Origin: M269 sp964640795 | GTDB taxonomy: Bacteria > Pseudomonadota > Gammaproteobacteria > Enterobacterales > Alteromonadaceae | Assembly (NCBI GenBank): GCA_964640795.1 | Contig: CAZXIN010000006.1 | Location: forward strand, 62,001-126,000 | Length of the DNA: 64,000 nt | Direction: 5' to 3' | Shown: one piece after another, positions 27,292 to 35,776 of the stretch | Layout of the letters: every line of letters starts with the position of its first letter | Numbering within the stretch: the first letter of the stretch is position 1 | Program-made: the position numbers and the translations under genes | Notes under the pieces: generated by a model | Told to the model about the DNA's origin: nothing | Database searches by the model: none | The model's input: the letters and a program-made list of their open reading frames with translations, nothing else

Positions 27292-28291
27292 CTTGTTCGA
27301 CAGTAATACCCTGCATGAGTGATTTACCTTTCGCTCTTAGTCCCCATGGCATTGCTTGCCAAGGCTTACCATGCTGATCTTGAATAGCTTTATCATAAAC
27401 GGACACTACGCGAGATTGATCTAAGTACGGTCCTGTTCTCAATGGGTTGCTATGAGCGTAGAGGCCGATAACCGGTGTTCTTACCATAGTGGCCATATGT
27501 GCAGGACCTGTATCAGGGGCGATAACTAAGGCGACTTTCTGTATGAGTGCTAGTAGTTGCAGCAAACTGCTTTGCCCGATCAAATTTATTGGCTTTGATT
27601 GGCAGCAGGCCTCAATATCAGCGCCAAGCTTTTTCTCCATATCAGAAGGGCTACCACACAGAATGACCTGAACGCCTCGATCCATAAGATAATCTGCAAT
27701 AGTTGCATAGCGTTCTGGCATCCAGTTTCTTTCCACTTTACTGGCTGCGGGCGAAATAATGACAGAGGTTTGCTCGTCACTAATATGTTGTCTTGCCCAA
27801 TCATGCGCTTCATTAGGAATGGGGAGCTCCCAACTGACTTCCTTTTGTTGTGGAATACTTAACACATCAGCAAAACCCATAAAGCCGTCTAATACATGAG
27901 CGTGCTGCTTTGCACTGATACGCTTGTTGGTGAATAACCAATGTAGCTCTTTGCTGCGATTCCAATCGAAACCCACTTTGCGGTTAGCATTAATACAAAA
28001 TGCGGCAATATTAGCTCTAAACGCGACTTGCATAGCAAATAACACGTCGAATTTCCGGCCAGAGAGATCTCTACGCAGCTTTTTAAATGCTTCTACCCCT
28101 TGTTTCTTATCAAAAATGATAAACTCTACGTCTGCAATCGTCTTAACAAGCTGATATTCTACCTTGCCAATCACCCAAGTGATTTTAGTGTCAGGTGATT
28201 GCTGGCGAATACGGGTTACTAACGCAACGGCGTGACAAACATCACCGATTGCAGAAAGTCTGAGCAGGCATAAATTTCGAAGCGTGGGCAC
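27260..28291 (-). CDS. Heptosyltransferase, glycosyltransferase family 9
   Basis: 343 residues, GT9. N-terminal RLSAIGDVCHAVALV carries the family's catalytic Asp; IISPAASKVERNWMPERYA and IAPDTGPAHMATMVRTPVIGLYAHSNP are the ADP-heptose-binding blocks. It most likely adds the first heptose to Kdo (WaaC/OpsX role), because it lies in the core locus between waaA and kdkA and no other heptosyltransferase is in the window; this assignment is inferred. GTG start with AGAGGT upstream. Overlaps waaA by 32 bp at the 3' end; divergent from kdkA. Confidence 0.9.
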   Translation of the reverse strand: MPTLRNLCLLRLSAIGDVCHAVALVTRIRQQSPDTKITWVIGKVEYQLVKTIADVEFIIFDKKQGVEAFKKLRRDLSGRKFDVLFAMQVAFRANIAAFCINANRKVGFDWNRSKELHWLFTNKRISAKQHAHVLDGFMGFADVLSIPQQKEVSWELPIPNEAHDWARQHISDEQTSVIISPAASKVERNWMPERYATIADYLMDRGVQVILCGSPSDMEKKLGADIEACCQSKPINLIGQSSLLQLLALIQKVALVIAPDTGPAHMATMVRTPVIGLYAHSNPLRTGPYLDQSRVVSVYDKAIQDQHGKPWQAMPWGLRAKGKSLMQGITVEQVKAQIDALLL

Positions 28292-28352
28292 TGAGATACC
28301 TCTTGTGAGTGCAAACGAATAACATGAACATCAAGGCTAAGAGAAGTTCAAT

Positions 28353-29075
28353 ATGACGGATATGCAACAAGTTAAATTGCACAATCATCAAATGATATAC
28401 GATCCTCAGTCGTTCGCCAAAATAGAACCACGAATGTTTACTCAGGAATATTGGGCTAAGCAAAATAGCATACTTGGCATATCAAAAGGCCGGGGTATTA
28501 CCGTATTTTTTAAACACCGATCTCAGGAATTGGTACTTCGGCACTATTTGCGAGGTGGGTTAATTGGCAAGTTGATCAAAAACCGTTATTTCAATACTGG
28601 CTATCAACAGTCTAGAGCTTGGTTAGAATTTAAGTTGCTTGAATTTATGATTGCGCTGAATTTGCCAGTGCCTAAACCTGTCGCAGCTATCGTCAGTCAT
28701 CACGGCTTATTTTACACGGCAGATATTATCCTACAGAAGATTGCTGGTGCATCCGATGTTCATCAGCATTTAGCGCAGCGTGAGTTAACAAATAACGAAT
28801 GGCAAAGCATTGGACAAACCATTGCGTTATTTCACAAAAACCAAGTGTTTCATCATGACCTTAATATTCATAATATCATGTTAGATAATATGGGTAAAGT
28901 GTGGCTAATCGATTTTGACAAATGTGTTGTTAAATCAGGTCATGACTGGAAGAAAGCTAACCTTGAAAGGCTTAAGCGTTCACTGAATAAAGAGCAAGGC
29001 CGTGAAAGTCAGTACTTCTTTAACGACGACGGATGGAAGCAATTGACAGATGCATACTATGAGGCAGCTGGCTAG
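28353..29075 (+). CDS. kdkA: 3-deoxy-D-manno-octulosonic acid kinase
   Basis: 240 residues. A small protein-kinase-like fold that phosphorylates Kdo in organisms with a single Kdo in the core. Visible motifs: LVLRHYLRGGLIGKL (KdkA signature), FHHDLNIHNIML (catalytic loop, HxDLxxxN) and LIDFDKC (DFG equivalent). Start ATG with AAGAGAAG upstream. Its presence implies a Kdo-phosphate LPS inner core. Divergent from the heptosyltransferase, 61 bp apart. Confidence 0.94.
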   Translation: MTDMQQVKLHNHQMIYDPQSFAKIEPRMFTQEYWAKQNSILGISKGRGITVFFKHRSQELVLRHYLRGGLIGKLIKNRYFNTGYQQSRAWLEFKLLEFMIALNLPVPKPVAAIVSHHGLFYTADIILQKIAGASDVHQHLAQRELTNNEWQSIGQTIALFHKNQVFHHDLNIHNIMLDNMGKVWLIDFDKCVVKSGHDWKKANLERLKRSLNKEQGRESQYFFNDDGWKQLTDAYYEAAG

Positions 29076-29271
29076 GTGCTGACCGACAGCATTGGGTGTT
29101 TTTTGGGTAACTCATTGTTTAGCGGCATTAATACGAAGCAAATTACGCTTTTATTAATCTCTTATTCTTATGCTTATGATAAAATAACCTATACCAATAA
29201 TATGACGATTGTTAATGGTAGGCTTGATTGACCATTGACTCATTTTTTTAGCTCCATTTTTCAGGATGATT

Positions 29272-30705
29272 ATGCGCTTTCATTACCGACTTCTTGCCGC
29301 TATTTTGCTGTCTTTAACTATGCCAGCTCAGGCTAAAGGGCCCTCCCCTTATTTACCGCTTAAAACTTCGCCAGAGATAGAAGTGAAAATAGAGAAACTG
29401 TTAGGCTTAACCAAGAACGTCCCGTTGACTAAGCCTTACAAAGCATCTGAAATATTATCTAAACTAGAACAAATTAAAGACTCCCACCCTTTACTACACA
29501 GTCAATTAAGTGCTTATTTAAGCCGTTTTACTAAGCCTGCAGGGATAACCCACCTTGAGCTATCTGCGTCATACAATGATGATACGAGTAGAGCGTTACC
29601 CAACCAAAGAAACATTAATGCAGACAGTAATTATCAAGCTTCCGTGGGAGCGTTGGCTTATATTACGCCTTATGCTTACGTTTCGTTGGGAGCGACCTAT
29701 GCCGATGGTGCCGGTACTATTCATACCAATACTCACTTAGGCTTTGGCTATGAATATGCACAAGTAGAGCTAGGCTACCGTGAGCACTGGTATTCACCTT
29801 TTCAGGACTCAGCTGTGTTGTTAAGTACGCACGCTGTTTCGTCTCCCTCTATTACGATTAGTAATGCAACGCCAATTACCAAGTGGAATATTCGCTATGA
29901 AGCTTTCTATTCTATTTTGGAAGAACAGGAAGGTATTGTTTTAGGGGATCAAGTTACTCCCGGTAGACCAAGAATTGCGGGTATACATTTAAGTGCAACG
30001 CCATGGGATTTTTGGACCATAGGGGTCAATAGGACATTGCAGTTTGGTGGTGGTTTGCGTGATCCAAGTCTTGGCGATGTTTTTCAAGCTATTTTTAATC
30101 CAGCAGGCATAGATAATGTTGGTGACATTCCTGATGTAGTCGCTGATGACCCTAACTTTGAGTTTGGTAATCAGCTGGCATCTTTCACCTCTAAAATTAA
30201 CTTTACTTGGTACACACCGATTTCTTTTTATGGAGAAATTGGCGGTGAAGATACTGAAGGTGAAAGTAACTTTAAATTAGGCAATGAAACTCTATCAGCA
30301 GGACTTTTCTTACCTGCAATTAGAGACAATTTAGCCTTACGTTACGAGTTTACTCGTTGGTCGACAGCTTGGTATGTTCATCCTCTTTATTCTGGAGGCT
30401 ATTCCAACGAAGGACAGGTATTAGGTCACTTCGCTGGTGGAGAAAGAATATTCAACGATGACACACCTTCCAAGACACATTCGTTTAATGCCGATTGGAC
30501 GTTAATGTCTGGAAATATTATCAATTCAACTTTCCGTATTATCAATAATGAAACATCTGCGCTCTTTGACTATGACACTGCTCACGAAGTACAACTAAGG
30601 TATAGTAAAGCAACACGTTATGGTTTTTTTGGTACAGAAGTCTATGCAGGTAGAAATGTTTTTGGTGAGCAGTTCGGGCGTATATCAGCGTTTTTCCGCT
30701 GGTAA
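29272..30705 (+). CDS. Wzi-family capsule assembly outer-membrane protein
   Basis: About 477 residues. Signal peptide (LLAAILLSLTMPAQA), a helical N-terminal part (about 25-95), then an 18-strand-type barrel ending in FFRW. Wzi proteins anchor group 1 capsule at the cell surface; the gene sits among LPS-core and glycerol-phosphate transferase genes. The ATG at 29272 is preferred because AGGA is 5 nt upstream; an ATG two codons earlier abuts the SD. The 190-bp spacer before it carries no recognised feature. Confidence 0.83.
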   Translation: MRFHYRLLAAILLSLTMPAQAKGPSPYLPLKTSPEIEVKIEKLLGLTKNVPLTKPYKASEILSKLEQIKDSHPLLHSQLSAYLSRFTKPAGITHLELSASYNDDTSRALPNQRNINADSNYQASVGALAYITPYAYVSLGATYADGAGTIHTNTHLGFGYEYAQVELGYREHWYSPFQDSAVLLSTHAVSSPSITISNATPITKWNIRYEAFYSILEEQEGIVLGDQVTPGRPRIAGIHLSATPWDFWTIGVNRTLQFGGGLRDPSLGDVFQAIFNPAGIDNVGDIPDVVADDPNFEFGNQLASFTSKINFTWYTPISFYGEIGGEDTEGESNFKLGNETLSAGLFLPAIRDNLALRYEFTRWSTAWYVHPLYSGGYSNEGQVLGHFAGGERIFNDDTPSKTHSFNADWTLMSGNIINSTFRIINNETSALFDYDTAHEVQLRYSKATRYGFFGTEVYAGRNVFGEQFGRISAFFRW

Positions 30706-30739
30706 CTCTTGATGAAAGACTGTCAGCCCTAGGCGCGTT

Positions 30740-31135
30740 ATGGAAAGAGTGATTACCTTTGGTACCTTTGATGTATTCCATGTTGGGCACGTTAATATAT
30801 TTAAACGTGCCAAAGCCTTGGGTGAAACACTGATTGTTGGTGTTTCATCAGACGAGCTTAACATTCAAAAGAAAGGACGGGCACCTGTCTATTCCCTAAA
30901 AAGCCGTATGGAGATTATTGAATCCATAAAATATGTCGACGAAGTTTTTGTCGAAGAGTCTCTGAATTTGAAACGTCAGTACATTCTTGATAACAAAGCG
31001 GACGTCTTAGTCATGGGTAATGACTGGGAAGGCCGCTTTGATGAATTTAAGGATATCTGTCAGGTTAATTACTTACCGCGTACACCTTCGATATCTACGA
31101 CAGAGATCATTGAAGTAATCAAAGATATTCAATGA
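30740..31135 (+). CDS. Glycerol-3-phosphate cytidylyltransferase-like (TagD family)
   Basis: 131 residues, the length of TagD/GCT. It would make CDP-glycerol from CTP and glycerol-3-phosphate. The nucleotidyltransferase motif HVGH is at residues 14-17 and RTPSIST at 114-120 matches the RTxxISTT signature. The next gene starts within its stop codon (ATGA), and that gene is a CDP-glycerol transferase-like protein, which supports the substrate call. Other members of the family use ethanolamine phosphate or ADP-heptose precursors, so the substrate is inferred. Confidence 0.87.
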   Translation: MERVITFGTFDVFHVGHVNIFKRAKALGETLIVGVSSDELNIQKKGRAPVYSLKSRMEIIESIKYVDEVFVEESLNLKRQYILDNKADVLVMGNDWEGRFDEFKDICQVNYLPRTPSISTTEIIEVIKDIQ

Positions 31136-32163
31136 AGCATTATCTGTTCTATATTTCCCAGAATTACGCGTTTGAGATCTTAAGGCCTCTGCAGAAAGAG
31201 ATACATAAACGTGGTGATTGTGTTGCATGGCTTGTGGAAGGGAAAGGTGTTGATCGGTCTTTATTTGCAAAAAACGAAAAACAGTTAAGCTCGATCAGTG
31301 ACGTACAGCAGTTCAATCCTATTGCTGTCTATGTACCTGGGAATACGGTTCCCTACTTTATCCCTGGCCTTAAGGTACAGGTTTTTCATGGTTTTGAATG
31401 GAAGAAGAAAGGGCATTTTCGCATACGCGATTGCTTTGACTTATATTGTACTCAAGGCCCTTTATTTACTGACAAATTTAATACACTGAAGAGGCAACAT
31501 CCGCACTTTAATGTCGTAGAAACCGGTTGGCCTAAAATTGACGATCTTGTGGCGACTGCTCCTTATGAATGGAAAGAGAGAAAAGATCTAAAAACGGTGC
31601 TGTATGCACCAACATTCTCGCCTTCATTAACCTCTGCCTTAGCTTTATTTGAAAAGATTAAATTCTTGTCTAGCCAACGAGATTATCAATGGCTGATTAA
31701 GTTCCATCCCAAGATGAAGAGCGAGTGGGTTAATCAGTACAGAGCCATCGAATCGGAATACTTACACATTGTTGAGGATGCAGATATTGCACCTGTACTT
31801 CAGGCCGCTGACGTTATGGTGTCAGATACATCTTCAGTTATTACTGAGTTTGCCTTACTTAACAAACCTATTATTACCTTTAACAATAGCTCACCTGAAG
31901 ATCACTTGATTAACATACAGAACGCTGATCAACTTCAACAGAGCTTGAGTTATGCATTGTCTAATAAGACAGAGTTATTAGATAAGATCAAACGTAATGT
32001 CGACATCATGCACCCTTATTACGATAATCGCTCATCAGCGCGTGTGATTGATGCAACACTGAATATGATTGAAAAAGGCCGAGGTTCATTGAATAAAAGG
32101 CCACGAAACATCATTCGAGCATTTAAACAACGTATGGCATGGAGTTACTGGAAAGTTCAATGA
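31132..32163 (+). CDS. CDP-glycerol glycerophosphotransferase-like protein, copy 1
   Basis: 343 residues with no signal peptide. The N-terminal GT-B half begins YLFYISQNYAFEILRPLQKE. The C-terminal half has WLIKFHPKMKSEW (donor-binding HP motif), then DVMVSDTSSVITEFALLNKP, the typical D-SS--E-x-x-x-x-P block of CDP-glycerol transferases (TagB/TagF type). It should transfer glycerol-phosphate to an LPS core or surface polymer acceptor. Coupled to the cytidylyltransferase by ATGA overlap and to copy 2 by another ATGA. The C-terminal motif RAFKQRMAWSYWK is shared with copy 2. Confidence 0.85.
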   Translation: MKHYLFYISQNYAFEILRPLQKEIHKRGDCVAWLVEGKGVDRSLFAKNEKQLSSISDVQQFNPIAVYVPGNTVPYFIPGLKVQVFHGFEWKKKGHFRIRDCFDLYCTQGPLFTDKFNTLKRQHPHFNVVETGWPKIDDLVATAPYEWKERKDLKTVLYAPTFSPSLTSALALFEKIKFLSSQRDYQWLIKFHPKMKSEWVNQYRAIESEYLHIVEDADIAPVLQAADVMVSDTSSVITEFALLNKPIITFNNSSPEDHLINIQNADQLQQSLSYALSNKTELLDKIKRNVDIMHPYYDNRSSARVIDATLNMIEKGRGSLNKRPRNIIRAFKQRMAWSYWKVQ

Positions 32164-33203
32164 AAAAGTACCTATTTTACATTGCTCAAAACTACGCCTT
32201 TGAAGTACTACGCCCTCTACAGAAGACCATTATTGATAGAGGTGATGAGGTTAAATGGTTTGTTGAATCAAATGATGTCAACAACGCATTTTTCAAATCA
32301 AATGAGCAAGTACTAAGCTCTGTTGAAGCAATCATCGACTACAACCCTTACGCTATTTTTGTACCTGGTAATTTGGTGCCTGCATTTTTACCTGGGTTAA
32401 AAGTTGGTATTTTTCATGGCTTCGTCGGTTTCAAGACCCGACGTAAAGACAATCTAAATTACCATTTTATCATTCGGGATTGCTTCGATTTATATTGCAC
32501 ACATGGTGATTCATCCACATTGACTTTTCAGGAGCTTGCAGAGAAGCATAAGCATTTTAAAGTTATCGAAACGGGCTATTGCAAAATGGATCCTTATTTC
32601 AATGGTTCTCATCAAGTATCAAAAAAGAAAAACAAACCAATTGTTTTGTTCAGTTCTACCTTCTCGCCTAGGATGACACAAGCCCCTTTGTTACTGGAGC
32701 ATATCAAGCGCCTGTCAAAGGATACAAAGTGGCATTGGCAGGTGACCTTTCACCCTAAGATGGATAAAAGCATTGTCGATGCATACAAAGCTATTCAGCA
32801 CGAGAATCTTAGTTTTATAGAAACCGATCAATTAGCACCGTATCTGGTTAATGCTGACTTAATGGTCGGTGACAACTCGTCAATGATTACGGATTTTTTA
32901 TTGCTGCAGAAGCCTGTCGTTACGGTTAATAATCAATCGCCAAAGGATTACTTACATAACATCACCGATCCAACCAAACTTGAGTCGGCCATCGAATATG
33001 GTTTAACCCAACCAGCAATACTGATGAATGCTATCCGTAGTTTTGCAGAAGAAACACATCCATACATAGATGGCCTATCCAGCTCAAGAGTGTTAGATGC
33101 TGTTGAAGAGGCAGTTAGGACATTGGATACTCTCGCGCCTAAACCGACAAGTTTCATTAGAAATTTCAAGCAACGTAAAAGATTAAGTTACTGGAAGTTC
33201 TAG
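32160..33203 (+). CDS. CDP-glycerol glycerophosphotransferase-like protein, copy 2
   Basis: 347 residues, a tandem paralogue of the preceding gene: YLFYIAQNYAFEVLRPLQKT at the N-terminus, FHPKMDKSIVDAYKAI, DLMVGDNSSMITDFLLLQKP, and terminal NFKQRKRLSYWKF. Start set at the ATG (32160) that overlaps the previous stop (ATGA), because the paralogue's N-terminus aligns from here; a frame extending 7 codons upstream has no such match. Two transferases could act in sequence, a primase and an extender, as TagB and TagF do in teichoic acid synthesis, but the acceptor is unknown. Confidence 0.85.
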   Translation: MKKYLFYIAQNYAFEVLRPLQKTIIDRGDEVKWFVESNDVNNAFFKSNEQVLSSVEAIIDYNPYAIFVPGNLVPAFLPGLKVGIFHGFVGFKTRRKDNLNYHFIIRDCFDLYCTHGDSSTLTFQELAEKHKHFKVIETGYCKMDPYFNGSHQVSKKKNKPIVLFSSTFSPRMTQAPLLLEHIKRLSKDTKWHWQVTFHPKMDKSIVDAYKAIQHENLSFIETDQLAPYLVNADLMVGDNSSMITDFLLLQKPVVTVNNQSPKDYLHNITDPTKLESAIEYGLTQPAILMNAIRSFAEETHPYIDGLSSSRVLDAVEEAVRTLDTLAPKPTSFIRNFKQRKRLSYWKF

Positions 33204-33310
33204 GCGTATAAATCACAATGGATTTTCTGATACACACCTAAGAATAAATCGGTTAACCTTATTGGCTTGATTCATTTTCATCTGAAGAAAACTATAAATA
33301 AGCAAACACT

Positions 33311-33805
33311 ATGCACAGAAAAGCGATATATCCCGGTACGTTTGATCCCGTTACTAACGGTCATTTAGATCTCATAGAACGTGCTGCAAACTTGTTTACC
33401 AATGTTATTGTCGGTATCGCGGCCAACCCGAGTAAGAAGCCTTTGTTTGACTTAGATGAGCGGGTTGAGTTAGTGAGGCATGTAACGACTCACTTACCGA
33501 ATGTAAGTGTTGTTGGATTTACCGGTTTGCTTGTTGATTTTGCTGCTAAAAACCAAGCAACTGTACTCATTCGAGGTTTAAGAGCTGTTTCGGATTTTGA
33601 GTATGAATTCCAACTAGCCAATATGAATCGTAGATTAAACCCTGACCTTGAAAGTGTTTTTTTAACGCCAGAAGAAAAGAACTCGTTTATTTCTTCTACG
33701 TTGGTTAAAGAAGTCGCATTACATCGGGGTAGAGTCAGTGATTTTTGTCACCCGTTTGTTGAGCAAGCTATTTTTAAGAAGTTTGAAGAACGAGAAAAAC
33801 AATAA
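33311..33805 (+). CDS. coaD: Pantetheine-phosphate adenylyltransferase
   Basis: 164 residues. It catalyses ATP + 4'-phosphopantetheine to dephospho-CoA, the penultimate step of CoA synthesis. Signature YPGTFDPVTNGHLDLIERA contains the TxGH-type nucleotidyltransferase motif; VLIRGLRAVSDFEYEFQLA and FISSTLVKEVA follow. CoaD normally lies near the LPS core genes and mutM, as here. It ends in a perfect 9-bp hairpin at 33805-33832. Confidence 0.97.
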   Translation: MHRKAIYPGTFDPVTNGHLDLIERAANLFTNVIVGIAANPSKKPLFDLDERVELVRHVTTHLPNVSVVGFTGLLVDFAAKNQATVLIRGLRAVSDFEYEFQLANMNRRLNPDLESVFLTPEEKNSFISSTLVKEVALHRGRVSDFCHPFVEQAIFKKFEEREKQ

Positions 33806-33832
33806 TACCAATCACTTCTGGTAGATTGGTAT
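33805..33832. terminator. Hairpin after coaD
   Basis: ATACCAATC (33805-33813) / GATTGGTAT (33824-33832), a perfect 9-bp stem with 10-nt loop, between the convergent coaD and mutM. The TAA stop of coaD overlaps its first base. There is no long T-run, and the arms match the ATACCAAT family seen at 8917, so it may be a repeat used as a terminator. Confidence 0.55.
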
Positions 33833-33861
33833 CACTTGTACAGTTGGGATTAGGCTGGTGT

Positions 33862-34671
33862 TTAGGTTTGGCATTTAGGGCAATAAAAGCTGTTACGTTG
33901 ACCTATAACCACAGACTTAATGTCACTCTCGCAGCTTTTGCAAAGTTCATTTTTTCTACCATACACAAACAACTCTTGGGCAAAATACCCGGGTTGCCCA
34001 TCCACTTGAGCAAAATCTTTTAACGTTGTGCCACCTTGTTTGATAGCACGCTCTAGGACAATTTTTATCTTCTCGGCTAATGTCACGTAGCGCTTTTTGG
34101 AGATGGTTTTAGCCGAGCGTAATGGACTAACGCCAGCTAAGTAAAGAGACTCACTTGCATAGATATTACCAACACCAACAACCGTTTTATTGTCCATAAT
34201 AAAATTCTTAACCGCTTGCGTCTTTCCACGTGACAGCTGAAACAAACGCTCACCATCAAACTCCTCAGTTAAAGGCTCAGGACCCAAATGTGCGAGAACA
34301 CTCGCCTTGTCTCCGGTTGCTTGCCACAAGCAAGCACCAAAGCGCCTAGGATCGTTTAATCGCAAACAAGAGCCATTCTCAACGCATATATCAAGGTGAT
34401 CGTGTTTCACAACCGGTGTATTTGAAGGAACGACCCTGAGCTTTCCTGACATCCCTAAGTGCAAAATAATAGCGCCTACTTGCGTTTCAAGTAGCAAGTA
34501 TTTAGCTCTGCGCGTCACAGAGGTGATTTTTAATCCAACTGTACTATCTATCTCTGTTGGAATGGGCCAACGTAATTGACGCTGTCTGACGACGATTTTT
34601 TCTATGCGTTGATCAAGAAGGTGGGGGGTAATGCCTAAACGGCTCACTTCGACTTCCGGTAACTCAGGCAT
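33862..34671 (-). CDS. mutM: Formamidopyrimidine-DNA glycosylase MutM
   Basis: 269 residues. It removes 8-oxoguanine and Fapy lesions, with AP-lyase activity. Catalytic N-terminus MPELPEVE (Pro2, Glu3 after Met removal). HLGMSGKLRV, NDPRRFG, GIGNIYASE-type VVGVGNIYASES and the C-terminal zinc finger CKSCESDIKSVVIGQRNSFY followed by CPKC. Complete. One base overlaps the upstream hypothetical gene, so they are likely co-transcribed. Confidence 0.97.
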   Translation of the reverse strand: MPELPEVEVSRLGITPHLLDQRIEKIVVRQRQLRWPIPTEIDSTVGLKITSVTRRAKYLLLETQVGAIILHLGMSGKLRVVPSNTPVVKHDHLDICVENGSCLRLNDPRRFGACLWQATGDKASVLAHLGPEPLTEEFDGERLFQLSRGKTQAVKNFIMDNKTVVGVGNIYASESLYLAGVSPLRSAKTISKKRYVTLAEKIKIVLERAIKQGGTTLKDFAQVDGQPGYFAQELFVYGRKNELCKSCESDIKSVVIGQRNSFYCPKCQT

Positions 34672-35135
34672 TAATGTAACTCCTCCGGAATAAAAGCAGA
34701 CAGTGGTTGATCTGCGATCAAATAAACCTGCTGTTCATACTCCATTAAAATATCGGTGCCAAAAGGCATGACTTTGAATACCCTGCCTTGGTCTTCTCCT
34801 GCCATCCAAGCTGTCACAATATAAGGCTCTTGTAAGGTTACCTGACTATAAGCAATCATTTCTGTACTTTGCCATTGTAGAGCAATAGTCGCTAGTGCCT
34901 GCTCACCGCTATTAATTGCAGGTTGGACACGCCACCCTTTGCCAATACGCTGTATTTCATGCTGACCGTAATCGAGTGTGATGAGAGGCTTATCTTGAGG
35001 TAATAATGGAATGATACCCTGAATATTATCCGTCGGAGGACCGAATAATTTATCCATACGACTAAATAATACAATCAGTATCAACATACTGAAAATCAGT
35101 ACATTGTTTGCACCTTTTTGACCTAATCGAATCAC
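34671..35135 (-). CDS. Single-pass membrane protein of unknown function
   Basis: 154 residues. An N-terminal hydrophobic helix (VLIFSMLILIVLFS, about 12-25) suggests an inner-membrane anchor with a periplasmic domain that looks beta-rich (ALATIALQWQSTEMIAYSQ, PYIVTAWMAGED). No family is recognised. GTG start. It overlaps mutM by one base and follows rpmG, an insertion in the rpmB-rpmG-mutM order of E. coli. Translational coupling supports a real gene. Confidence 0.72.
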   Translation of the reverse strand: MIRLGQKGANNVLIFSMLILIVLFSRMDKLFGPPTDNIQGIIPLLPQDKPLITLDYGQHEIQRIGKGWRVQPAINSGEQALATIALQWQSTEMIAYSQVTLQEPYIVTAWMAGEDQGRVFKVMPFGTDILMEYEQQVYLIADQPLSAFIPEELH

Positions 35136-35196
35136 ACTAGAATGCCATTAACCTAGACTAAGGCCATGATAACAAGCAAAGCGCTAGATGCAACAA

Positions 35197-35217
35197 AGCC
35201 CGGCGAAACCGGGCCTT
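35197..35217 (-). terminator. Terminator after rpmB-rpmG
   Basis: GCCCGG (35198-35203) / CCGGGC (35209-35214) with loop CGAAA. Read on the minus strand it is a GC-rich hairpin followed by TTTGTTG, 25 nt after the rpmG stop. Confidence 0.8.
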
Positions 35218-35241
35218 GATGGAGACAATAAACAAGTAGTA

Positions 35242-35397
35242 TTACTTGATTTTTGCTTCCTTGAACATCACATGCTTACGCACAACAGGATCAAATTTTT
35301 TGATCTCCATTTTGCCTGGCATATTACGTTTATTTTTATCTGTGGTGTAGTAAAAACCTGTACCAGCAGAAGAAACCAATTTGATTTTGTCACGCAT
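35242..35397 (-). CDS. rpmG: 50S ribosomal protein L33
   Basis: 51 residues, starting MRDKIKLVSSAGTGFYYTTD and ending HVMFKEAKIK, the full L33 pattern. No zinc-binding cysteines, so this is the C-minus, zinc-independent form. Found by reading the strand, since the gene is very short. It lies 12 bp after rpmB and is followed by a clear terminator. Confidence 0.96.
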   Translation of the reverse strand: MRDKIKLVSSAGTGFYYTTDKNKRNMPGKMEIKKFDPVVRKHVMFKEAKIK

Positions 35398-35409
35398 AAT
35401 ACAAATTCC

Positions 35410-35646
35410 TTAAACTTTTTCGCCACGTGCACGGATATCAGTCAATACTGAATCAATGCCTTTTTTATCGATAATACGCATACCTTTAGCAGTAAGGCGT
35501 AATTTAACAAAACGGTTTTCACTTTCAACCCAAAAACGATGCGTTTGTAGATTAGGTAAAAAGCGACGTCTGGTCGAATTTCTGGCGTGTGAGCGATTGT
35601 TACCTACCGCAGGACGTTTGCCAGTGACTTGACATACTTTGGACAT
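35410..35646 (-). CDS. rpmB: 50S ribosomal protein L28
   Basis: 78 residues. N-terminus MSKVCQVTGKRPAVGNNRSH and the FLPNLQTHRFWVE block are diagnostic for L28. The ATG at 35644-35646 is chosen because GGAGA lies upstream and the length then matches L28 (78); a longer frame would add 15 unconserved residues. Promoter at 35735-35763; co-transcribed with rpmG. Confidence 0.97.
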   Translation of the reverse strand: MSKVCQVTGKRPAVGNNRSHARNSTRRRFLPNLQTHRFWVESENRFVKLRLTAKGMRIIDKKGIDSVLTDIRARGEKV

Positions 35647-35734
35647 TGTAATTGTCTCCACATTAACTTTACTATAACGCTGACAGCCCATTATTCGCAG
35701 TCAGTCAATCTACTCTAGAGATAAGAGGGCGCAC

Positions 35735-35763
35735 TTTATACAGCATATCCGATTTCGATTCAA
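35735..35763 (-). promoter_or_regulatory. Sigma-70 promoter for rpmB-rpmG
   Basis: On the minus strand, -35 TTGAAT (35758-35763) and -10 TATAAA (35735-35740) are separated by exactly 17 nt and lie 89 nt before the rpmB start. A GC-rich GTGCGCCC discriminator follows, as usual for growth-rate-controlled ribosomal promoters. Confidence 0.75.
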
Positions 35764-35776
35764 CAATTCTGTGCCA

